Assembly: GCA_031292175.1 (NCBI GenBank)
Contig: JARLHQ010000014.1
Span: 1 to 38,430 of the forward strand
Direction: 5' to 3'
Length of the DNA stretch: 38,430 nucleotides
Origin: Humidesulfovibrio sp.
GTDB taxonomy: Bacteria; Desulfobacterota; Desulfovibrionia; Desulfovibrionales; Desulfovibrionaceae
The translations under genes were made by a program, and so were the position numbers. The notes beneath the pieces were generated by a model. The model had not been told where the DNA came from and searched no databases. It was given only the letters and a program-made list of their open reading frames with translations. Below, piece by piece: positions 1 to 6,712 of this stretch. The first letter of the stretch is position 1; every line of letters begins with the position of its first letter.

Positions 1-117
1 CTTGCGGAACAGGGGCTTCTTGCACTGCCCCGGAATGATCTGCGTGATGTCGTGGCACAAGACGGTGCCGATGGCGTCGTGAACGGAAAGTTCACGCATG
101 TGAGTCGCACAGCCCAT
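1..117 (-). CDS. Molybdopterin-binding (MoeA/MoCF-type) protein, N-terminal fragment
   Basis: Only the first 39 codons are present; the gene runs off the left edge on the minus strand. The reading starts MGCATHMRELSVHDAIGTVL and continues with HDITQIIPG and a KKPLFRK stretch. This is the usual opening of the molybdenum-cofactor-type proteins of anaerobes (a 'V..A.G..L.HDIT.I.PG.....FRKG' pattern), which bind molybdopterin through a MoCF domain further on. The ATG at 117 is chosen because AGAGGG lies about 8 bases upstream; an in-frame ATG at 99 has no ribosome site. It points the same way as the AOR homologue at 1705-3255, a tungsten/molybdopterin-type enzyme, so a cofactor role is plausible but inferred. 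The family call rests on about 39 residues only. Confidence 0.6.
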   Translation of the reverse strand, partial: MGCATHMRELSVHDAIGTVLCHDITQIIPGQCKKPLFRK

Positions 118-586
118 AATCAAGCCCTCTTGCCGCCGTGTAATCGGGCGGCCTGTCCAAGGAGGTGACGTGAAATTGTCCTCTGTTGAGACGGCAACAA
201 CAAGTAATTCATATCAAAATAGGCATAATATCTGGCGCGCCGCATGGCGGGTTTCCTCATGTGAAAAGCGTTTGACACAGCCGTTTTCGGTGGCTAGTGC
301 CGTGACAGGCGCTTGAACGCCGCCGCCGCGATCCTTCGTCTTGGGAACCCGAACCGGCTCTCCATCCTCTTGCTCACCCAAGCACCGACCGCCAGGATAC
401 TCCGCCCCGCCTCCACCGGGAGGGCAGGGGATCATTGCGGCCGCGTCCAGCATGGGAGCGGCCCAGCGCCAAGGCGGCTGCCCGTTTGACTGTGTCAGCG
501 GCGGCCTTATCTGTTGAACATGCCGTTTGCGCGCCCCGGATTGGGAAAGGCGTATGCTTTTCGGGGAAACGAAACAGGAGCCAGTC
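118..586. other. Intergenic region between divergent genes
   Basis: No convincing gene is visible. Bases 200-232 form an AT-rich island that could carry the minus-strand promoter of the molybdopterin-binding gene. In that gene's leader, GCCGCC (132-137) can pair with GGCGGC (147-152), next to its ribosome site. This could be a control hairpin, but no known riboswitch was recognised. Confidence 0.4.
486..513 (+). promoter_or_regulatory. Possible sigma-70 promoter of the small gene at 587
   Basis: TTGACT (486-491), a 16-base spacer and TATCTG (508-513). The -35 is good, the -10 mediocre. It would give a leader of about 65 bases before the ATG at 587. Confidence 0.3.
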
Positions 587-781
587 ATGAAGATCGCCGT
601 GGAACTTGAATTCTTTGGCCAAGTCATTGCGCAGGTTGTGGATTACCCCGGTACGCCCCAGAACCAGGGCGAGGTGATCCAGTGGCTCATGAACCAGACC
701 GACTACAAGTGGGCCAACTACGAGAACGCGCCGACGGAAGACCGTCTGCTCTACCACCTGCGGGAAGGCGCCTTGAACTAG
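587..781 (+). CDS. Small conserved-looking protein of unknown function (64 aa)
   Basis: The protein begins MKIAVELEFFGQ and ends LLYHLREGALN. It is acidic and aromatic-rich, with no signal peptide, membrane segment or cysteine. The ATG at 587 has AGGAG seven bases upstream; longer in-frame starts at 527 and 554 lack a ribosome site. The stop lies 9 bases from the stop of the TrfA-like gene on the other strand, so the two converge. I do not recognise the family. That it is real is supported by the ribosome site and by a protein-like composition unlike the arginine/proline-rich shadow frames around it. Confidence 0.6.
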   Translation: MKIAVELEFFGQVIAQVVDYPGTPQNQGEVIQWLMNQTDYKWANYENAPTEDRLLYHLREGALN

Positions 782-789
782 CCTTTGCC

Positions 790-1620
790 TCACCGCGGGC
801 CTCCGGCGACCGGGGCGTCGCGGTGGATCTCAAGCCCGCAGCCTTCCAACACGCCAATCTCGTCCGGCCGCACGACGCAGCGCAGACGGTCCAGGGACTT
901 CACCACCTGGAGCGTCTGCGCCGCGGCGTTGCCGGAGAGGGCGGCGAAGCCGCCGAAAGGGATGCACACCTCGGAGCTGTAGTGCAGCAGGCCGTGCAGC
1001 CAGCGGTCGATGGAACGCATGCGCAGCCGCAGCCTTTCCTGAACAAAGCCGGAAAAATTATGGATGCTTTGCAGCGAGCGGAGCATCTCTGGGTTCAGCT
1101 CGACCAGACAGCGCTGCTCCATGGTGTCGATGAGCACCTTCTGGACCGGACGGAGGCAGTAGACGAAGCGGCCGTCGCGCACCTCGACCCGGCAGGACTC
1201 CAGCCGCCGCAGCGAGGCCGCGACCCTCGGCAGGGCTGTTTTGCTCGCTGTTTTGAGCAGCACCTTGGCGATGCCGCGGATGTCGATCTTGGTCATCCCT
1301 GGCGCGGAGCGGCACTGCTCCGAGCAATGCAGGGCGCAGACGAGAAGCACGTCGAGGTCGAACTGATCGAGGCGCTCGCCGGTGTAGCGCACCGTGCGCG
1401 CCGGGCAGATGGAGCGCGCCTCATAGTTGCGCACCTGTCGCCTGCGGCGGACGTACCGGCCCTGGAACAGTTCCGAGGCGAAGAACAGCTCCGGCCGCAG
1501 CCGCATGAAGGCCTGTTCCTGCGAGGTCAGCGACTGGGCCGGCCTCGCGTCCGAGTACAGGAACTCCGGCTCGCAGCCGTAGCTCATGCCTCCATTTATC
1601 CCGGCGTAATCGTCGAACAT
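790..1620 (-). CDS. TrfA-like plasmid replication-initiator homologue (276 aa)
   Basis: The protein resembles the TrfA initiator of IncP plasmids in layout. A segment like TrfA's 'ITYTGVEL...DD...V' is seen as VRYTGERLDQFDLDVLLVCA. It is followed by a winged-helix-like stretch with a segment of basic and helical residues (IAKVLLKTASKTALPRVAAS), an 'LID' strand (QKVLIDTMEQ), and a second helical domain ending in a helix like 'GNAAAQTLQVVKSLDRL'. TrfA initiates replication by binding iterons; no iteron-like direct repeats were noticed nearby. The ATG at 1620 is chosen because GGAGGA lies 8 bases upstream; the ATG at 1647 has none. It follows the AOR gene by 84 bases on the same strand. It could be a relic of an integrated plasmid or a homologue reused as a DNA-binding regulator. 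The family call is from memory of TrfA and is moderate. Confidence 0.5.
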   Translation of the reverse strand: MFDDYAGINGGMSYGCEPEFLYSDARPAQSLTSQEQAFMRLRPELFFASELFQGRYVRRRRQVRNYEARSICPARTVRYTGERLDQFDLDVLLVCALHCSEQCRSAPGMTKIDIRGIAKVLLKTASKTALPRVAASLRRLESCRVEVRDGRFVYCLRPVQKVLIDTMEQRCLVELNPEMLRSLQSIHNFSGFVQERLRLRMRSIDRWLHGLLHYSSEVCIPFGGFAALSGNAAAQTLQVVKSLDRLRCVVRPDEIGVLEGCGLEIHRDAPVAGGPR

Positions 1621-1704
1621 CAGGACTTTCCTCCGGCTGTGGCACATGCAGACCGTCCGCGCGCTGTTGGGCCGTGGCGCTGGGACTGCGAGGCGGAAAG
1701 GGCG

Positions 1705-3255
1705 CTAGAACCCATGGATCGGCTCCTGTTCCCGCCGCACGGTTTCAAAGAGGGCCTCGTAGGGGCTTTCGGGCCAGTTGCCGCACTGCGGCGTTTTGTC
1801 GCCGTCATCGGAACGGTGGGCCCGGCGGTTGAAGTCCGCCTCGACGCGCAGCACGTCCTCGGCCAGGGCGACAATGTCCGCGGTGGTTATGCGCAGACCG
1901 AAGGCTGCGTTCACGATCTCAATCATGGACTGCAGGATTTCCGGGTGCTCCAGCACCGTGAAGGCGACAAAACGGCAATAACCGAAGGTTTCGAGGACTG
2001 CGGCGGCGATGCGCAGGGTGCGGGAAAGCTCCCGCTGCTCTCCGCTGCAGACGTCGTTGCCCCGCCGGCTGCCCCAGCCCTCTTCCTGGGCGTCCGCTCC
2101 CGCAAAGATGCTGTCGACGCCAAGGGTGGCGGCGGCCATAACGGCCCCAGCTCCCAGCAGGTGCCCCAGTCCCTTGCCTGCGCCGATGTCGTGCAGCAGA
2201 CGGGAGGCCGCGTAGGCGTCGCCCACGGGGATGATATCCGCCTCCATGGCCACGCGCAGGGTGAAGCCCAGCTCCGTGGAATCCAGCCCGTATTGCCGGG
2301 TCAGGGCGTCAAGGGCGGCCATGGCGGCCTGGCTGTCGATGCCGCAGATTTCCTTGTAGACCCAGGAAGCGTCATAGTCGGGCCTCTGGCCGGAGCTGGC
2401 GGCCTCGCCGGTTTCTGGAAAAATGTCCGGACAGCCGGACGTGGTGCAGTTCCGGCAGCCGAAAACTGGCGACGTGACGCCGCGCGGCGTGAGGGAAGGG
2501 CGCTCCACCGGCAGGTCGCCACGCAGCCGGAGCAGCATCTGGCGCACGGCCTCGTTGGCGAGGTCCATGGCCGCCGGATGCTGGGCCGGGCTCTTCTGGC
2601 AGCCGCAAGGATCGATGACGATGGCCTTGATCCCCTTGGCCCCCATGACGGCTCCGGGACCGCCTCGGCCGATGTGCCGCGTCAGACAGTCGTTCTCATC
2701 CACGGCCGAGATGACCGCGCTGGACATGCGCATCTCTCCGGCGCTGCCGATGCCGATGACCGAGACGGCGTCTCCGTGCCGCGCGCGCAGGAAGCGGGCG
2801 CTCTCGTGGGCTGAACGGCCGCGCAGGTCGTCCGCCGGGAGGAAGCGCACCCCGTCCTTGCTGATATGCACAGTGACGAGCCCGCGTGCAGCATGGGGGG
2901 CCGTGGTTTTGCGCACCTGCTTCGGCTGGCCTTCGATGACCACGGCCGCATAGCCCAGCCGCGCGATGGCCTGGGAAACGGAGCCGCCGACGCTGGCCAC
3001 TGCCAGGCCATGCGTCAGCGGACTCTTGCAGCCGAAGGTCAGCCGGCCCGGCAGAGCGCCTGTCCCGCTCAGCAGACCGGGCGCGAATACCAGCCGGTTC
3101 GCGCCGCTTAAGGGAAGGCAGTCCGTGGGCACCTCGGAGCTGACCATGCGCGCGACCAAGGCCCGTCCCCCAAGGCCGGCGTAAATGCCCAGGGGGTCGA
3201 ACCGTGTCCGGATGCCGCCTGGGGCCCCGGTGTCGATGCGCAGGATGGTGTTCAT
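1705..3255 (-). CDS. aor: Aldehyde:ferredoxin oxidoreductase (AOR) family protein (516 aa)
   Basis: AOR family members oxidise aldehydes to acids (or the reverse) with a tungsten or molybdenum bis-pterin and one [4Fe-4S] cluster, passing electrons to ferredoxin. Visible: the N-terminal domain with LGGRALVARM (28-37), FAPGLLSGTGALPGR and GCKSPLTHGL (57-84), the pterin-contact segment GRGGPGAVMGAKGIKAI (196-212), cluster ligands C267, C270 and C275, and the late ligand in FGYCRF (C427). The protein is shorter than the usual 580-620 residues. The first three cysteines are spaced C-x2-C-x4-C, not the common C-x2-C-x3-C. GGGAGC precedes the ATG. It lies 91 bases downstream of flxA on the same strand and may be co-transcribed with it. 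Substrate unknown; the family is sure, normal AOR activity is not. Confidence 0.85.
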   Translation of the reverse strand: MNTILRIDTGAPGGIRTRFDPLGIYAGLGGRALVARMVSSEVPTDCLPLSGANRLVFAPGLLSGTGALPGRLTFGCKSPLTHGLAVASVGGSVSQAIARLGYAAVVIEGQPKQVRKTTAPHAARGLVTVHISKDGVRFLPADDLRGRSAHESARFLRARHGDAVSVIGIGSAGEMRMSSAVISAVDENDCLTRHIGRGGPGAVMGAKGIKAIVIDPCGCQKSPAQHPAAMDLANEAVRQMLLRLRGDLPVERPSLTPRGVTSPVFGCRNCTTSGCPDIFPETGEAASSGQRPDYDASWVYKEICGIDSQAAMAALDALTRQYGLDSTELGFTLRVAMEADIIPVGDAYAASRLLHDIGAGKGLGHLLGAGAVMAAATLGVDSIFAGADAQEEGWGSRRGNDVCSGEQRELSRTLRIAAAVLETFGYCRFVAFTVLEHPEILQSMIEIVNAAFGLRITTADIVALAEDVLRVEADFNRRAHRSDDGDKTPQCGNWPESPYEALFETVRREQEPIHGF

Positions 3256-3346
3256 GCCCGCTCCCTATCCCCGCGCTGTCCCAAGCACCCGCGCGGCGCA
3301 ACGGCCCAAGCCGGGTCCGCCAGGCCTTGGCGCGTTGTGGCGCTGG

Positions 3347-4189
3347 CTACAGTTCATTCGGAAGCTCCCGGAGCTGGGCATACGTGAACACGGGGCCGTC
3401 CTGGCACACGTACTTGCTGCCGATGTTGCAACGTCCGCAGATGCCCACGCCGCACTTCATGCGCTTTTCCAGGGTGGTGATGATCTGCTCGTCCTGAAAG
3501 CCCAGCGCGTGCAGTGCCTGGATGGTGAACTTGATCATGATGGGCGGGCCGCAGGTGACGGCGACGCTGTTTTCGGGCGAAGGATTCATTTCCTTGAGCA
3601 CATTGGGGATGAGCCCGACTTTGTGGGCCCAGTCCGGGGTGCCATTGTCCACGGTGAGCACCGTGGACATGTCCTTGCGGGCCAGCCAGTCGGGCAGTTC
3701 ATAGCTGAAGGCCATGTCGCTCGGGCTGCGCGCCCCGTAAAGCAGCGTGATGTCGCCATAGTCCGTGCGGTTGTCGAGCATGTACAAAAGCAGGGTGCGC
3801 AGCGGGGCCATGCCGATGCCGCCGCCGACAAACACGACGTTCTTTCCCTTCATGTCCTCAAAGGGGAAGCTGTTGCCCAGGGGCGCACGCACGCCGATCT
3901 GGTCGCCCTTGCGCAGCTTGTGCAGGCGGGTGGTCAGCTCGCCCACGCGCATCACGCTGAACTGCAGGTATTCCATGCGGGTGGGCGGCGAGTTGATGAC
4001 GAAGGTCGATTCCCCCACGCCGAAGACGGAAAGCTGGCCGACCTGTCCCGGGGCGAAGCGGAAGTTCCGCATTTGTTCCGGATCGTTCAAGGTGACGCGG
4101 AAGGTCTTGATGTTCTGCGTCTCCCGCACCACCTCCTGGATGGTGGCCATGAAGGGCAGGTAGAGATTGGTGCCGGGATTCTCAGACAT
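3347..4189 (-). CDS. flxA: FlxA, FAD/NAD-binding subunit of the Flx-Hdr complex (280 aa)
   Basis: This is the NAD(P)H-reacting flavoprotein of the Flx oxidoreductase, related to the gamma subunit of archaeal sulfhydrogenase and to PyrK. The FAD-binding barrel covers about residues 1-115 (GQVGQLSVFG at 49-58). The NAD-binding motif GGGIGMAP is at 122-129. A [2Fe-2S] motif at the C-terminus uses C246, C251, C254 and C262. The start at 4189 overlaps the flxB stop by 8 bases and has GGAG upstream; longer readings in this frame are the shadow of flxB. It is the last flx gene, followed after 91 bases by the AOR gene. In the cytoplasm it would exchange hydride with NADH and feed FlxB/FlxC. Confidence 0.9.
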   Translation of the reverse strand: MSENPGTNLYLPFMATIQEVVRETQNIKTFRVTLNDPEQMRNFRFAPGQVGQLSVFGVGESTFVINSPPTRMEYLQFSVMRVGELTTRLHKLRKGDQIGVRAPLGNSFPFEDMKGKNVVFVGGGIGMAPLRTLLLYMLDNRTDYGDITLLYGARSPSDMAFSYELPDWLARKDMSTVLTVDNGTPDWAHKVGLIPNVLKEMNPSPENSVAVTCGPPIMIKFTIQALHALGFQDEQIITTLEKRMKCGVGICGRCNIGSKYVCQDGPVFTYAQLRELPNEL

Positions 4190-5258
4190 TGCTGTGCTCC
4201 TTCGCGGCCTTTTCATAGGTGAGGGCTTTGGAGACGATGCGCCGGATGTCCATGGACACCGGGCAGTGCGCGATGCAGCGCCCGCAGCCGACGCAGGACA
4301 GCGCGCCGTCGTGCAGCGTCGGGTAGTAGCAGAACTTGTGGCCCACCCGGTTGCGCATGCGCTGCGACTTGGTGGCGCGCGGGTTGTGCCCGCTGCCCTC
4401 CAGCGTGAACTGGAAGGACATGCAGTTGTCCCAGGTGCGCACCCGCACCCCTTGGCCACCCTTGGACTCGTCGGTGATGTTGAAGCAGTAGCAGGTCGGG
4501 CAGAGGTAGCTGCACGCCCCGCAGCTGAGACATTTCGCGGCGACGCCGTCCCAGAAGGGCATCTCGTCGAACAGTGCGCCCACCTTGTCCGGCGCGCCCA
4601 GCAGGCTGTCGCCCTCGGGCATGGCCGCGCGCACCGCCGCACGGGCCGCCTGGGCCTTGTCGGCAAGCTCTGTGGCGTCGGGCAGCTTCTGCTCCAGCAG
4701 GAAGGCCTCGCCGCGCTGGGTCACGGCCTCAAGGACGTACAGCTGGTCCAGTTCCGTCACCAGAATGTCCGAGCCTGCGGAGTCGCCCGGACCGCCGCCG
4801 ACGCGGTTGCAGAAGCAGGTGTCCGCCGGCTCTGTGCAGGCCACCGTGGCGACGATGGTCTTGTCGCGTCGGGCGCAGTAGTAAACGTCCCGCTTTGCGC
4901 CCGCGTCGTACACGCGGTCCAGGACCGTGAAGCCGCGGGCGTCGCAGGGGCGCGCGCCGAACACCAGCGTGGGCTGGTTCGGGATGAGCTCCCGCACGGC
5001 GAGGCCGGTCTGCGCCGGCACCTGGTCGGTCTTGGTGTAGCGGAACTCCAGCAGCGCCTCGTGGCGCGGAATGAGGGCCTGCTTCGGTGAAGAGGTGGCC
5101 AGGCCGCTGAGCGAGATCCCTTTGGCGGGATCAAAGGGCAGGAAGGCCGTGCTCTTGCCCTGGGCGCGGGGCGCCAGGACCAGGCGGGACTTGCCCACCT
5201 CTTCAAGCCAGGTCAGGAGGGCATCTTTCTTTATGCAACGTGCTGCGCCCATTACCAT
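4182..5258 (-). CDS. flxB: FlxB, iron-sulfur subunit (358 aa)
   Basis: Iron-sulfur subunit related to the beta subunit of archaeal sulfhydrogenase and to AsrA. An N-terminal domain of about 230 residues contains FGARPCDARGF (100-110) and CTEPADTCFC (141-150), as in that family. Two ferredoxin-type [4Fe-4S] motifs follow: C243, C246, C249, C253, and C322, C325, C328, C332. It passes electrons between the FlxA flavin and FlxC/Hdr. The start at 5258 overlaps the flxC stop by 7 bases; AAGGAA precedes it. A second in-frame ATG at 5252 is almost equally well placed, so the true start could be two codons later. Confidence 0.88.
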   Translation of the reverse strand: MVMGAARCIKKDALLTWLEEVGKSRLVLAPRAQGKSTAFLPFDPAKGISLSGLATSSPKQALIPRHEALLEFRYTKTDQVPAQTGLAVRELIPNQPTLVFGARPCDARGFTVLDRVYDAGAKRDVYYCARRDKTIVATVACTEPADTCFCNRVGGGPGDSAGSDILVTELDQLYVLEAVTQRGEAFLLEQKLPDATELADKAQAARAAVRAAMPEGDSLLGAPDKVGALFDEMPFWDGVAAKCLSCGACSYLCPTCYCFNITDESKGGQGVRVRTWDNCMSFQFTLEGSGHNPRATKSQRMRNRVGHKFCYYPTLHDGALSCVGCGRCIAHCPVSMDIRRIVSKALTYEKAAKEHSNV

Positions 5259-6214
5259 TTCCTTTCCTTGATGTGTTCTTCATTCTCCCGGAACTGGAAC
5301 AAGGGCGGCGTCTTTTCGGAGTCAAGGCCGGCCTCATAGTCGAAGAGGGCCTTGATCTGGCGGTTCAGGGCCTGCTTCATGGTCATGATGGGCAGTCCAA
5401 CCGGGCAGGCGCGCTCACACTCGCCGCATTCCGTGCAGCGGCCGGCCGTGTGCAGGGCGTGCATGGCCTGGAACATGAGCTTCTCGCGCGGGTGGTCGGT
5501 CTGGTCCACCCAGTGCGGCTCTCGGCTTTGGGCCGCGCAATGGTCCTGGCAAACGCACAGGGGGCAGGCGCTGCGGCAGGCATAGCAGCGGATGCACTGG
5601 CCCATCTGCTCCTCCCAAAACTGGAAACGCTCCTCCATGCTCATGGCCTCAAGCCGATCCAGGGTGGTGGCGGGCGCGTCCTTAAGGACGGGAGGCGCGC
5701 CGTGCTCGCCGATAAACTGGTCGCAAGGCTGGGCGTCCGCCCCTGTGCAGCGGAAGCACTTCGCGAGCAGCCCGTTCTCCAGGCTGATGGCGCAGGCGCC
5801 CTTGCTGGAGACGATTTTGAGCTCCCCGCCGTTGATCTCGGCGGACCGCACGTAGCGGCCGCAATCGGCCATGGCTGCGATCTTCTCCGGATCGAGCGCT
5901 CCCTGGCAGTGCAGTCCAAAGACGGTCAACTGCTCGCGGTCGATGAGCTTTTCCTGCAAGAGTTCGGTTATCGAGCGGGCGTCGCAGCCCTTGGCCACGA
6001 TGCCGACTTTCTTGCCGCGCAGGCCGGGCAGATAGCCCGCCAGGTTCTGCGAACAGCGCGGGTCCCACTGAACCAGATCGACGTCCGACTCGCTGGTGAT
6101 GAACAGGGGGGTGTGGGCCAGGCCGTCCGGCCCGGCGGCCCAGGCAATGACCACATCAAGGTCGGGCAGGGCTTGCCGGATGGCCGTTTTCAGGTCTTCG
6201 AGTTGAGAGCCCAT
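5252..6214 (-). CDS. flxC: FlxC, ferredoxin-like subunit with FrhB-like N-terminal part (320 aa)
   Basis: The N-terminal 150 residues include GKKVGIVAKGCDARSI (67-82), the kind of segment seen in FrhB-like and hydrogenase-linked iron-sulfur proteins. A central cysteine group is at C153, C156 and C164. Two [4Fe-4S] ferredoxin motifs follow: C207, C210, C213, C217 (with further cysteines C220, C222, C226), and C260, C263, C266, C270. There is no membrane segment. It lies 39 bases after flxD and overlaps flxB by 7 bases, consistent with one translationally tight operon. Role: electron conduit inside the Flx module; the exact path is inferred from the family. Confidence 0.87.
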   Translation of the reverse strand: MGSQLEDLKTAIRQALPDLDVVIAWAAGPDGLAHTPLFITSESDVDLVQWDPRCSQNLAGYLPGLRGKKVGIVAKGCDARSITELLQEKLIDREQLTVFGLHCQGALDPEKIAAMADCGRYVRSAEINGGELKIVSSKGACAISLENGLLAKCFRCTGADAQPCDQFIGEHGAPPVLKDAPATTLDRLEAMSMEERFQFWEEQMGQCIRCYACRSACPLCVCQDHCAAQSREPHWVDQTDHPREKLMFQAMHALHTAGRCTECGECERACPVGLPIMTMKQALNRQIKALFDYEAGLDSEKTPPLFQFRENEEHIKERKW

Positions 6215-6253
6215 GTATTTCTCCTTCCTTCCGCCGTCCGCAAAGCGGGTCGG

Positions 6254-6712
6254 CTAAATGGCCGTGCCCAGGCAAGCCTCGAGGCAGGTGCCGGACTTGA
6301 ACGCCGGGATAGGGCCAAGGCCGTGGATCTGCTCGGTGAACTTCTGCACCACGGTGCGCCAGCGCTGTCCTTCCGAGGCCGAGACCCAGGTGTATTCGAA
6401 CCGGGCGGGCTCAATGCCCATGACGGGCAGGAGCGAGCGGAGCACCTCCAGCCTGCGGCGGGCGTAGAAGTTGCCCGCGGTGTAGTGGCAATCCCGCGGG
6501 TGGCAGCCGGAGACGAGCACGCCGTCGGCCCCGTTCAGAAAGGCCCGGACCACGAACAGCGGGTTGATGCGCCCCGTGCAGGGCAGCTTGATGATGCGCA
6601 GGTCCGTGGGCTGGGTAAAGCGTCCCACTCCGGCGGTGTCGGCGCCGCCATAGGAGCACCAGTTGCAGAGAAACCCAATGATGCGCAGTTCTTTACCTTC
6701 TAGTACGGACAT
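6254..6712 (-). CDS. flxD: FlxD, MvhD-like [2Fe-2S] subunit linking Flx to HdrA (152 aa)
   Basis: MvhD-type small iron-sulfur protein that carries electrons from the dehydrogenase module to HdrA. The family's cysteine pattern is visible: C16-x2-C19 in LCNWCSYGGAD, C45 in LPCTGR, C70 and C75 in SGCHPRDCHY, and two late cysteines (SGTCLEAC). The ATG at 6712 overlaps the hdrA 3' end by 13 bases. A longer in-frame reading from 6892 is only the shadow of hdrA, since its first 60 residues lack protein character. Confidence 0.9.
   Translation of the reverse strand: MSVLEGKELRIIGFLCNWCSYGGADTAGVGRFTQPTDLRIIKLPCTGRINPLFVVRAFLNGADGVLVSGCHPRDCHYTAGNFYARRRLEVLRSLLPVMGIEPARFEYTWVSASEGQRWRTVVQKFTEQIHGLGPIPAFKSGTCLEACLGTAI

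Noticed and set aside
682..2814. Very long plus-strand open frame (710 codons) opposite the TrfA-like and AOR genes
   Set aside because: Composition is Ala/Gly/Arg/His/Val-rich with no motif. It is the complement of well-recognised minus-strand genes and arises from their GC-rich third positions.
3185..5090. Plus-strand frames opposite flxA and flxB
   Set aside because: Shadows: low-complexity, His/Arg/Val-rich, no motif.
5240..6703. Plus-strand open frame of 487 codons opposite flxC/flxD
   Set aside because: Shadow of two genes with clear iron-sulfur motifs; no ribosome site or family match.
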